Origin: Limnomonas spitsbergensis
Taxonomy: Eukaryota; Chlorophyta; Chlorophyceae; Chlamydomonadales
Reading direction: 5' to 3'
Assembly (NCBI GenBank): GCA_037349105.1
Contig: JAYJMM010000106.1
Location: 620,001-684,000, forward strand
Length of the DNA stretch: 64,000 bases
Notes under the pieces: generated by a model
Seen by the model: the letters and a program-made list of their open reading frames with translations, nothing else
Told to the model about the DNA's origin: nothing
The model's database searches: none
Translations under genes and position numbers: made by a program
Shown here: positions 21,952-31,148 of the stretch, piece by piece
Layout: each line of letters begins with the position of its first letter
Numbering within the stretch: the stretch's first letter is position 1

Positions 21952-24900
21952 TCCTCCCCTCTCTGATTCCCACAGAAAAGGAGCTCAGGCCCGCTCTGGC
22001 GATCTCCTCTTCCATCATTCTCTGGAAGAAAGGAGGCCCATTGCGTAGCCCAAAATTGAGCTTGGTGTACATCCACAGCTCAGGTCCCATCCAGAATGCC
22101 GTCTTAGGCTGGTCCTCAGCTTTGATCGGTATCTGCATGAACCCCGACCTGAGGTCCACCTTACTGAATATCTTGGCCGTACCCAGGTTCTGAAAAATTG
22201 TCTCCATCCTGGGGATGGCAAACTCCTGCTTAGCCGTACGCAGGTTCAATCTGCGCATATCGTGCGCTATGCGGTGATCAGTCCACTCGCCAGTCTCAGC
22301 ACTCTTCTTGGCCGCAACCACAGAGTTGGCTGCAAACTTGATGGGACCCCCTTGGGGCACCTTCACAATGATACCTGCCTGTATCATCGGCTGGCACTTC
22401 TCTTTAAAGATGGCAGCCTTTGGAGGCGGCATGTCCCGCGACTTCTGAAAGCACGAGCTGACCTCGTCTTCCAAAGCCAATGTAAACTCACCCTGCGTGC
22501 CGCAGTAGCCTGGCAGGTCCTCCATGGAGTAGGCGAATGCTCCCTGGCGGTCCCTGAGGCTCTGCTCGAGGGACGCCTGCTGCTCCTCCGTGAAGTCAGG
22601 GTGCTTGCCCAGCAGCCATCCTTCTTCAGTCTTGACATATTCCGAAGGTGGTTCAACCACACCTCCTGGCTGGAACATGTCGATCATCTCTGCTGCCTGC
22701 GGGTCGTCCTCCGCGGCTGGTGCTTCCCCCTCGGCGCTGCTGTTGCGCTGCCATTCCTCCTGCTGGCTGTAGGCGCCCCCTGCCCTGCTGGCACCCCCCA
22801 AAGAGATGACAGCCGGCGGGCGCAGCCAGCCTGACGTAAGCTTTGCCGCAGCCTCCTGGCTGGACACAAAAGCACCCTGGCCTGCTGTAAATCCCCCTCC
22901 TCGGACTCCATGCCCAGTGGCCCTTGCACCCGGGATGCACGCTGACAGCAGGAGCCACACCAGCAACAGCTGGAATGCACCCGTAAGCACTCCCTTGAAT
23001 GCCGTACAGTTCAGGAGTCCCCTGCATGCTGGCGGCTGCCGCGCAACTTGCGGCTGTTGCCCTGCTGGTTGCGCCACTATAGGTTCTGCAGGTGGCCCTG
23101 GCCTCAACTGCTCTGTGGCCCATGTGATCTCCAGCTCCACCCGGCTGATCTTGCCTGGCTGGCAAGGGCAATCCTTGCCCGGCCTGCTGCCACGATCCCT
23201 GTCTGCAGCCTTCCCCTGCGCATTCCTTGCGCGGCGCCTAGCCTTTTTTGACTTCTTTCCCTGAAGCTCGGCTGTTTCCGCCCTGGCTGCATCGGCCCCC
23301 ACTGGCCACGCTTCTGACGGCTGTCCCCTGTGGTGCTTGGCCTGCTGCCCCTGCCTGCTGGCGGGGCGCGTCCCTCCGCTGGCGCTATGCCATCTGCAGC
23401 CTTCTGCCTTGTCTGCTGCCAACTGCCGCCTTCTGATGGCTCCCAAGGGCGTGTCCCCCTCTGGGCAGTCCTTGGTCTGGTGGCCACTCTGGGCGCAGAT
23501 GAGGCGCCTGCCTTCCATCTCCACTGGGACTGGACAGGCGTGATAGTCGTGCCCATGCTTGCCGCATCGCAGGCATGGCTCCCCGGTAGCTGAACCATGG
23601 CCCCAGGCTGGATGCACCAAGTCACTGCATCTATGGCAGGCCCACACTCCTCTGCGGGTGCCGCCAATGCCCTTAGTGCCGGCACACGCCTTGTAGGCTG
23701 TACCGCTACACTTGCAGCACTTCCTGCCGGTCCCTTCCTCTAAGCTGACCATGCAGCCCAGACACCGCTGGGGCATGTCTGCGACATTTCTGCGCAGTGG
23801 CTCCCTGCTGACTGCGCTACCGCTGGTTAGGCTGCAAGCTCCACTGGCTGCGCCTCCGTCCCGGTTCTCTGGCCTGGGCGGGTGCTGCACTGGCGCCTGG
23901 CTGCTGGCGGGTCCCTCCCGACCATTGCCGCCTGCCACTGCCTGCGCATCCCTGTCGCCCTGCTCATCGCCTGAGCTAGCGCTGTCTGTTCCTGCACCCC
24001 GAATGCTCAGATGCCAGGGGAGATTGCTTGGTAGCCACAACACCCCCTGCCCTTCTCGGGTGCTAACCCACTCTGCAAGCTGGCGTTTTACCACCCGTAG
24101 GTTGAGGCAAATATCATCGGCGTACACCAGAGCCGCCTGCTCTGGTCCCCTGCCACTGGCCCACCTGGCCGCGCCTCTGAGTTGGTGCAATCTGCGGGCC
24201 AACCCAGTTTGCAACTGTCTGATGGCTGCCTGAAACCCCACTACTTGCAAACCCGCTCCCTCCAGGAGCTCAGGCATCATGCTCAAGTGCTCTGCTATGG
24301 TTCCGACATCGTCCTCCTCAGGCTCTACCGCTGTCCCTTCAGCTTTCCTCAGCTGGTATTCCAGGATGTGCCTGGCAACCCTCAGTCCCTCCAGCTGCCT
24401 GTCCGACTGCGCTCTGGCATCGTCCAAGCCTTCCCCTGCTGATGAGTCTCCTTCACTCCGCTCCTCAAGGCAAGTCAGCCAATGCGCGGCGACCTCCGCT
24501 GAAACCCCATCTATGAGGGCCGTCATACTGACGCCCAGTTCCTCCTCCAGGTCTTCCAACGCCTGGTTGTACTGCCACATCCTGGGATCTGGACTCTGCA
24601 CTGGCAGCACTCTGATTTTGAACCACAGGCTGGACTCTGCCATGGCTGCGCTGCTGTCGACCAGCTCCTGGCCTGCCTCATGCAGGCCCATCTCCTCCTT
24701 CCTCTGCTTATCCAGCTGCTCCACACATCTCCTCAAGGTAGGCTTCCAGCGCTGAGTGCTGTACATGGCGGGGTCCCCCCAAGGGTCCCTCGCCACTGGC
24801 TGCACCGGCTCACTCATTTGTCTGTCCCTTGAGCTGTTGCTGTTTGGCCTGCCTTCCGCTGTTTCCCAGGAAGCTTCCATGAGCGGGTTTGCAGCCTGCC

Positions 24901-25102
24901 GCGGGTTCTCCCCCAATGCAGGCAGGCGCTCCCCTAGTTCAAACTCCCACTCGAGGTTGCGCCTTGTTTCCTCAATGGCGGCCCTCTCCCAATCTCCGTT
25001 GCTCATCCACTGTTGCTGCAGCTGCTCCATTGCTTCCTCGAAGCTCTGCCCTGGACTCTGGTCCTGGGCATGCGGAGGCTGGCTCCCCTGGCATGTCTGC
25101 AC
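21752..25102 (-). CDS. pol-like ORF: zinc-cluster region and truncated Ty3-type reverse transcriptase (1116 aa)
   Basis: The C-terminal third is a Ty3/Gypsy reverse transcriptase: linker FAYSMEDLPGY, then KIFSKVDLRSGFMQIPI with the first catalytic Asp, and KLNFGLRNGPPFFQRMM. The frame then runs into unrelated residues: the YxDD box, thumb and RNase H are absent, and the next recognisable sequence is the integrase zinc finger in another frame, so roughly 0.7-0.9 kb has probably been deleted near 21,980. The N-terminal 700 residues are unusual for pol: acidic and Gln-rich stretches, a lone YADD at about residue 326, a Cys-rich block (about residues 445-560) with a PHD-like part and a CCHC knuckle CLRCGKHGHDYHAC, a Lys/Arg-rich stretch, and one hydrophobic segment (FQLLLVWLLLSACIPG). 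No protease motif was seen. The Met at 25,102 may not be used; the gag frame overlaps this region and a +1 shift would join them. Confidence 0.8.
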   Translation of the reverse strand: MQTCQGSQPPHAQDQSPGQSFEEAMEQLQQQWMSNGDWERAAIEETRRNLEWEFELGERLPALGENPRQAANPLMEASWETAEGRPNSNSSRDRQMSEPVQPVARDPWGDPAMYSTQRWKPTLRRCVEQLDKQRKEEMGLHEAGQELVDSSAAMAESSLWFKIRVLPVQSPDPRMWQYNQALEDLEEELGVSMTALIDGVSAEVAAHWLTCLEERSEGDSSAGEGLDDARAQSDRQLEGLRVARHILEYQLRKAEGTAVEPEEDDVGTIAEHLSMMPELLEGAGLQVVGFQAAIRQLQTGLARRLHQLRGAARWASGRGPEQAALVYADDICLNLRVVKRQLAEWVSTREGQGVLWLPSNLPWHLSIRGAGTDSASSGDEQGDRDAQAVAGGNGREGPASSQAPVQHPPRPENRDGGAASGACSLTSGSAVSREPLRRNVADMPQRCLGCMVSLEEGTGRKCCKCSGTAYKACAGTKGIGGTRRGVWACHRCSDLVHPAWGHGSATGEPCLRCGKHGHDYHACPVPVEMEGRRLICAQSGHQTKDCPEGDTPLGAIRRRQLAADKAEGCRWHSASGGTRPASRQGQQAKHHRGQPSEAWPVGADAARAETAELQGKKSKKARRRARNAQGKAADRDRGSRPGKDCPCQPGKISRVELEITWATEQLRPGPPAEPIVAQPAGQQPQVARQPPACRGLLNCTAFKGVLTGAFQLLLVWLLLSACIPGARATGHGVRGGGFTAGQGAFVSSQEAAAKLTSGWLRPPAVISLGGASRAGGAYSQQEEWQRNSSAEGEAPAAEDDPQAAEMIDMFQPGGVVEPPSEYVKTEEGWLLGKHPDFTEEQQASLEQSLRDRQGAFAYSMEDLPGYCGTQGEFTLALEDEVSSCFQKSRDMPPPKAAIFKEKCQPMIQAGIIVKVPQGGPIKFAANSVVAAKKSAETGEWTDHRIAHDMRRLNLRTAKQEFAIPRMETIFQNLGTAKIFSKVDLRSGFMQIPIKAEDQPKTAFWMGPELWMYTKLNFGLRNGPPFFQRMMEEEIARAGLSSFSVGIREGRSVDTAYARRKTMCSTQARGQAGSDPGGPCWYGPFWQPPHSFHGHAAALVEGAQGSSQEGNAGVRCV

Positions 25103-25304
25103 TCCTGGCCACTGGCCTGCCGATGTTGATCACGCCCACAGGCAGCGGGGGGCTGCTTGCCCCATACTCCCCGTCTGACTCTGAGTCAGCCACCAGCGGT
25201 GGCAACCCCTCCAAGGGGTCTTCGCTCTCCCCACCTGGTAGGCTTGTGTCCCACTGGCTTGGATCCTCCCCCTCGCGGAACCCCTGGTTCCTGCCGTCAG
25301 GGTG

Positions 25305-28300
25305 TCATGCTACCAGTCTGCGTTCCCTGTTGTCCCTCAGAATACTGGTTCCGCCGCAGCTACCCGAGGGAGTCCGGGGCTCTGCCCGGTCCCTGGTTTC
25401 CGCTGCCGGTGCTGCCAACTCCAGCTCCTGGTCAATTGTTTCTAGCCACTCCCACTCTGATGCCGTTGCACCCAGTGTAGTGACGAAAGCCGCCTGAAAC
25501 GGCGCAAACGGCCCTGGCTGCTCTGAAGACTCTTGGGACCCGTCGCTACTGTCAGGATTGGGGTCCCATCTGCGGGCACCCCACCTGCCGATCCTCCAGT
25601 GACCCAGCGCTGGCTGGTCCCTCAGCTCCACCAGCTCTTCCTCGTAGGTTCCTGATCCTACTCCCCGGAACAAGGGATGCAGCGTGCGCACCCCTGCTGG
25701 GTGTGCCTGCTTCCACAGCTGCACCGTCACGGCGTTAGCCTGCCAGTGTGGCGTCACGCTGCTGGCCCTGTCCTCCTGCCAGGCTTTCCTCTCCTTGCGC
25801 ACCCACTGCTGCACGCAGTCCTCCAACCGTTCTAGCGCGAACGGCGAGCGAGCCAGCTTAAACTCCTCCTCCCACATGGATCCACTGTCGGACGCTGGTC
25901 TCGCCCCGTATGGCCATGTGGGGCATTCAAACTCCGCAGGCGCCCACTGCGCTCCAACGCTCCACACCTCCTGCATGGCTGCCGACATTTGTCCATGCAG
26001 CATGGTCCTTTGCAGCACCATCATCATGACGGTCCACACTGCTGGATCTGCACCCCTGGCGTACTCGTGTGCGTGGAACTCTGCCTCATCCACATTGGCA
26101 CACCTGACAATGGCTACGTTCCCCTCGCTCCTTGCGAAGAAGAACACCGGCATGTCATTCCTGGAGGCGTGCATGTGGATCCACGCCTCTGACACCGGGA
26201 TCTCTTCCTCCTGCACCTCCTCATAGTAGTATGACACGGCCCGCTGCACTGGGATGGCTGCCCTGGCATCCCCCGGCGCCAATCCCCATGGCACAGCCTG
26301 GCCTGCTACCACCCTGGGTATGAGGATGGCTGCCTCAATGATGTCCTCAACCCTCCTGGGCTTGCCCCCATGGCAGAGCCCCGCGCCGTCGTAGGTTCCC
26401 TCGGCCGCCTCACTGCTCCTTCCATACGTCCCTGCGGCTACTGCCTGCACGGGCACGTAGAAGGCGCAGTCCCTCAGGCTGGGGTGTCCCAGCAAGCTGT
26501 GGGCACAGTGCTGCGCCCAAGGCGCACTCATAAATCCCAGCTGCGCTCCTTGCCACACCCCATCGGTGCACACGCTGTCTGGCACCTCCCATCGCGCCAT
26601 GTCCGCAGCATTCACCACTGTTACTCCTTCTTGGCACACCAGGTGCACGGCTCTGTCCACGCAGTGTGACCAGATGGGATGCCTCCACTCTCGCTGCATC
26701 AACTCAGCCATCACTGTGCTGGGCTTGATGTACCCCTTGAGAGCTGCGATCAGCAGTACCGCCGTAACTGCGTCCCATGGGAACACCAGCCTGGCTACTG
26801 CTTGCATGGCCGCCTGCCGATTGACGCACACCACCTCACGGCTAGGCAGCAGCCTGTGGTTTTGGATCCTGCAAATCCCATCCTGGGAATCCTCCGGTAC
26901 TGTGAGCATCGCCTCAGTAGCTGCTGACCCTGGCAGCTCATCTCCCAAGCGATACCACTGCACGAAGCCCCTGCCCTCTGGCGGGCCCGGCGGTATAGGC
27001 CTGGGCTGGACATGCTCCCTGCCGCTGGCTTGGTCGCGGTGGCCCTCACCGTCCTGGTCATAAGCCGTATCCTCGTCCCTTCCGGCGGACCACCTGTCGC
27101 TGACACCCCTGCTGGGGGGCCCACTGGCCGTCTCCCCCCACCCTCCAGGGTTGTACCTGGAGGATGTGCAGCAGTGGTTTCTAACGGGCTCTGCCGTATT
27201 GCCTCCCGAGCTCCTCGTTGCGGCTCCCTGGGCCCCTTGGTGGCGACCAGTCCTGCTGACTGACACCTGAGCCCTGGCGGCTGCCCCGTTTGCCGCGCTT
27301 CCGATGTGCAGCGGTACCTCCGGGGTGCCTGGGCATGGTAATACAGACTCCTGGTCAGGCATGGGCGTGTCCTCCCGTGAATCCGACCCTCTATCGGAGT
27401 TGGCGGAGCCATCCTCACTGGGACTGGCCTCCCCCTCCTCATCATCGTGCTGGTGCCTATCAGCCTGTGCCACCCTGTTGGCCTCATTCACTCTATCATA
27501 GTGATCAGACAGCTCCTCGATCAGAAACTTCTGCAACAGGTTGGGCCAATCCTCACACGGTGCTAGGCACCCCCTGCGCTGGAGGTTCCTCATGATCCCC
27601 CCTGCGTGGCGGATGGACCTGGCTGATCCTGCGGGCATTGTGCCGTAATGGTTCATAGCTAATGACTCCATTGCCACCTTCCAATGGTGCTTCTGAAGAG
27701 GCACCTGCCCTTCTAGCACCCACTGGGTGTCCCCCGGAACCTCTGCCACCTGGTTGCCCTGAACCTGGGCTGTGCCGGCGGCCTGATCAAACCTCCCATG
27801 GATCGACGCCATGCATGTGTGCCTTGCGAGACCCTCCCACTTGGGAGCATCTTGCATTGATGTGCCCTGTCGCCCTGGTGGTCCAGGCAGCCCGCTCTGG
27901 CCTGCAGCAGCCCTCTGCGCCTTCCACTCCTCAAAGGAGGTACGCTGCTCGGTCTCATAGGCCCTTCTTAACCGGTCCTCTGGACCCTCCAGGCTGTGGC
28001 CTGGTCCTTCAGCCTCCATGCCCCTTTCTGAGCCGGCTGGAACCCTAGGCCTGTCCAGGCGGCTGCTGTTGCCTGCCATCACCGGCCTCCAGTCTGGGCA
28101 CTCGCTTGCGTAGTGCCCCGGCTGATGGCATTTGAAACACACCCCCCCATCTTGGGGTCCCAGAACGCTTGGCCTAGCTGCCCGACCCTGCCCAGCCTGG
28201 GCCCTGCCCGGCGGACTCCGGTCAGCTGCCCTCCTCCTGTCTTGTTCTTGGTCGCCCTTCCTGACCGATCTGGCCAGGCTCCCTGAGCCTCGCTCTAGGG

Positions 28301-31127
28301 AGCGGCCTCGGGGCATGCTGCCCCTCTGCTCTGGTCCTGGGCTCTCCCTCCTCGTATGGATACGCCTGTCGCTGTCCCCCTCACTTGGGGACCTGCGCCA
28401 CCTGCCCTTGGCCTGTACATCGGCCGGGCTGCTATCTCCAGTGTTGTGCTCCGTCAGCTGGCTCTTGACCCCTGGCATGGGAGCCACCGCCTGGTGCTCC
28501 CTCACCTGCCCTCTCTGGGCGCTCCTACTGCGCTCCCTGGGAGCCTTGTCCTCGGCCTCAACTGCCGCCTCTGTCACCCTCCGCTCCCTGCGGGCATCGG
28601 GACTAGCCATCTTAGCTCTGTTGGCGCCCCCCGGGTTGTTTAGCCCAGGGTCCTTCTGCTTTGCTTCCGCTGGTACCACCGTGCTGGGGGGCTCGCCTTC
28701 CCCTTCCGGGTCGCTATCCCACGGGGATGCGGGTAGCAACGCCTCCTGGATGTTGGCTGCCAGCTCCGGGTCCACTTGCACCCTGTTTTGCGGCCTCCCC
28801 GCCTGCAGGTCCCCAATGGCCTGATACAGGCCTGGCAGCTGGTCTGCCCGCAGAATATACTCCTTCTGCACTTCTGTCATGACGCTATCCACGGATTTGA
28901 TGTCACCCCACCTTGCCATCTGCAAGCGTAGGTACTGCACAAAAGCCGCGCTTTGTTGGTACAGCTGCACCTCCATGTCCTTTAACGCCTTCTGCGCGAA
29001 CCGCTGCTGGTAGCGCAGCCTATCCAACTCTCTGGATTCCCTGCTGCGCAGCGCCCCCTGGGGCTCCGCCTCCCTGTCGCTGTCCTCCTCCTCCTCCTCC
29101 TCATCCTTGCTGCCAGACTGGCCCTGGCTGGGATCTGCTTCCCCACTCTGGGCTGCTGCGCCCCGCGTTGCAACCTCCACCTCCGGGGCGACAACCTTGT
29201 CAGCCTCCCGGATACCTGGAGCTGGCCTGCCCCTGCCGACCTCTTGCTGCATGGACTTTGGCGCCTCTGCTCGCAGCCCTGACTTGCTGAGGTCCAAAAC
29301 CCTGCTGTCGCAGCACTCCGCTGTGTGCCACCCCTTTGACCCGCACAAGGTGCACGGGTTCTCCTCGCTGGATTTATGGTTCCTCCTCAGGAACTCCTTC
29401 CTTACTACTGGCATGGTTGCTGCCAGGTGCGCTCTGCGGATGTTCTCCGCCATCTCTGCCGCGGCCTCTGCCTCCGGCTCTGCGCGGCTTTGAGGCTCCT
29501 CCGCCTGTCTGCGCTCACGCCTCTCCTGAGGCGGCGCTGTCGCGGGTCCCACCGGCACTTCCCTGTGCTGCCTCTGGGCGCCCCGCGCCTGCTGCGGCTT
29601 GCGGTTTTGCAGGGACGCCTCATGAGGCTCTCCATAGTTTGCTGAAGCCTGCATGGCTGCACCACGCTGGTCAGCTCCCATGGGTAAGGTAGCGCAAGAG
29701 AGCGACGACAACCTCTCGTTCAGCTTGAACACCTGCAGACGGATATCAATCATATCGTCAGCCAATCTGCTCAACACCATCCTCTTTTCTCCTTTCCTGG
29801 AGGCAGGTTCCCTGAGGCTTTGCTCAGGTTCCTCCTTCCGGAAAGGCTCGGGCAAGAATGACTTAGGTCGTGCGTTGTGAACCGCCTGTTTAAATTCTAC
29901 AGGCTTGGGCGCCAGCCCAACCTGCGTCATTAGGGCCACCGACTCGCTGAGCATCTCAGCCATCGTCTGGTGCCAGCCCTCAGGCTCGGCCTGTCCTGTT
30001 GGGCTGGTCAGATGCGACACATGTGCCGCCTGCTGCGCCTGACGACCCTGGCCTGGCCCTGGCCTTGGATACGGCCTGTTGCCCTGGTTCCGATCATACG
30101 GCCTGCCAGCCGCCTGTCCCTGCGGCGGCCTGGGCGGTAGAGGATACTGCTGCGGCGGCGGTCTGGCCTGCCCCGTTGTTATGTCGGTAGCTAGCGGCGC
30201 AGGCCTGCGCTCATCCCTGCGCTCATCTCTGCGCTCATCTCTGCGCTCATCCCTGGCTCTGGGCACTCTGCAGTCCCTGGCCAGATGCGCTGTGCTACCA
30301 CACTGGTAACACGCCTTGGCTGCCCCCATAGCGCTTCCTGCGCTGTTGTGCTGCGCTGCGGGTTGGTCTGCCCAAGAAATTCCTCTGGGTTTACCCTCAC
30401 TCCGTTGTTGCTGGGCTGCAGCGGGGCCTGCGGGGATCACTGCCCCATCAAGGCGCGCCCGCATCTCCCACTGTCCAGTCCGCTCTCTCCTTCCTCTGTT
30501 GTTCTGCGCCTCGCCCTGGCCAAGTCCACTGCTGGCCACCTGCCTCAGGCTTGCTCCTCCTAGGTCCCCCATTTCCAGGGCGAACTTCTCCCACAGCACC
30601 ACCTGCTGAGTCAGCACTGTGATCTGGTCTTCATCCGTCATACTCAGGTACCCTGGTACTGTGACGACGAATTCGCTGAGCTTTGCTTTTGTAGCTGCTG
30701 GCAGCCCGTCATGAAACATGTGCGAGACTGAGTGTCGCCTGCCAAAGTGGTCCACTGCATCCCTCGAGATCTGCAGCAACTGCGCTGTTGACAGTACTCT
30801 GTGAGCAAACGCCTCCACAGTCTCCTCTGACTTAACCTCCGGATCAAGAGTGGTCTTCACTCCCAACCTGAGGTTGGAGATAGCTGTCCTCTCCTCTGAG
30901 GTTGGCTTCCCCACCTCCGCTTGCACCACCCTGATCCACAGGGTGAGCAGCGATGTCTCGCGGCACTGTTCCCCAACTGGGGCAGTCCACAGATCCCTGA
31001 TCTTGTCCACCTCTCTGGCAGCCCTTTCTCCTGCGTGGGGCGCTGCCCTGATGGCCGACATCAGCGGCTCCACACACGCAGGCTTGCTGTCCCACAGCTT
31101 GACCAGTGACTTCACCAGCATAGCCAT
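25305..31127 (-). CDS. gag-like polyprotein with three zinc knuckles and a large extra region (1940 aa)
   Basis: Structural protein of the retroelement. The N-terminal 250 residues resemble a Ty3/Gypsy capsid region (many short helices, ending near VLWEKFALEMGDLGG). CCHC knuckles follow: CYQCGSTAHLARDC (about residue 272), a variant CTLCGSKGWHTAECC (about 592) and CFKCHQPGHYASEC (about 997). Between them are charged, low-complexity stretches, including four DERR repeats and a coiled-coil-like stretch around residues 690-760. The last 650 residues are compact and not low-complexity (for example FPWDAVTAVLLIAALKGYI) but match no domain I know; this is far longer than an ordinary gag. The frame upstream is open back to a TGA at 31,149-31,151, and ahead of that to 33,584. 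After its TGA (25,305-25,307) the same frame remains open and protein-like to about 25,100, ending at 24,972. It is probably expressed as one very large product. Confidence 0.8.
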   Translation of the reverse strand: MAMLVKSLVKLWDSKPACVEPLMSAIRAAPHAGERAAREVDKIRDLWTAPVGEQCRETSLLTLWIRVVQAEVGKPTSEERTAISNLRLGVKTTLDPEVKSEETVEAFAHRVLSTAQLLQISRDAVDHFGRRHSVSHMFHDGLPAATKAKLSEFVVTVPGYLSMTDEDQITVLTQQVVLWEKFALEMGDLGGASLRQVASSGLGQGEAQNNRGRRERTGQWEMRARLDGAVIPAGPAAAQQQRSEGKPRGISWADQPAAQHNSAGSAMGAAKACYQCGSTAHLARDCRVPRARDERRDERRDERRDERRPAPLATDITTGQARPPPQQYPLPPRPPQGQAAGRPYDRNQGNRPYPRPGPGQGRQAQQAAHVSHLTSPTGQAEPEGWHQTMAEMLSESVALMTQVGLAPKPVEFKQAVHNARPKSFLPEPFRKEEPEQSLREPASRKGEKRMVLSRLADDMIDIRLQVFKLNERLSSLSCATLPMGADQRGAAMQASANYGEPHEASLQNRKPQQARGAQRQHREVPVGPATAPPQERRERRQAEEPQSRAEPEAEAAAEMAENIRRAHLAATMPVVRKEFLRRNHKSSEENPCTLCGSKGWHTAECCDSRVLDLSKSGLRAEAPKSMQQEVGRGRPAPGIREADKVVAPEVEVATRGAAAQSGEADPSQGQSGSKDEEEEEEDSDREAEPQGALRSRESRELDRLRYQQRFAQKALKDMEVQLYQQSAAFVQYLRLQMARWGDIKSVDSVMTEVQKEYILRADQLPGLYQAIGDLQAGRPQNRVQVDPELAANIQEALLPASPWDSDPEGEGEPPSTVVPAEAKQKDPGLNNPGGANRAKMASPDARRERRVTEAAVEAEDKAPRERSRSAQRGQVREHQAVAPMPGVKSQLTEHNTGDSSPADVQAKGRWRRSPSEGDSDRRIHTRRESPGPEQRGSMPRGRSLERGSGSLARSVRKGDQEQDRRRAADRSPPGRAQAGQGRAARPSVLGPQDGGVCFKCHQPGHYASECPDWRPVMAGNSSRLDRPRVPAGSERGMEAEGPGHSLEGPEDRLRRAYETEQRTSFEEWKAQRAAAGQSGLPGPPGRQGTSMQDAPKWEGLARHTCMASIHGRFDQAAGTAQVQGNQVAEVPGDTQWVLEGQVPLQKHHWKVAMESLAMNHYGTMPAGSARSIRHAGGIMRNLQRRGCLAPCEDWPNLLQKFLIEELSDHYDRVNEANRVAQADRHQHDDEEGEASPSEDGSANSDRGSDSREDTPMPDQESVLPCPGTPEVPLHIGSAANGAAARAQVSVSRTGRHQGAQGAATRSSGGNTAEPVRNHCCTSSRYNPGGWGETASGPPSRGVSDRWSAGRDEDTAYDQDGEGHRDQASGREHVQPRPIPPGPPEGRGFVQWYRLGDELPGSAATEAMLTVPEDSQDGICRIQNHRLLPSREVVCVNRQAAMQAVARLVFPWDAVTAVLLIAALKGYIKPSTVMAELMQREWRHPIWSHCVDRAVHLVCQEGVTVVNAADMARWEVPDSVCTDGVWQGAQLGFMSAPWAQHCAHSLLGHPSLRDCAFYVPVQAVAAGTYGRSSEAAEGTYDGAGLCHGGKPRRVEDIIEAAILIPRVVAGQAVPWGLAPGDARAAIPVQRAVSYYYEEVQEEEIPVSEAWIHMHASRNDMPVFFFARSEGNVAIVRCANVDEAEFHAHEYARGADPAVWTVMMMVLQRTMLHGQMSAAMQEVWSVGAQWAPAEFECPTWPYGARPASDSGSMWEEEFKLARSPFALERLEDCVQQWVRKERKAWQEDRASSVTPHWQANAVTVQLWKQAHPAGVRTLHPLFRGVGSGTYEEELVELRDQPALGHWRIGRWGARRWDPNPDSSDGSQESSEQPGPFAPFQAAFVTTLGATASEWEWLETIDQELELAAPAAETRDRAEPRTPSGSCGGTSILRDNRERRLVA

Positions 31128-31148
31128 AGCTGATGGCGATTGGCACGA

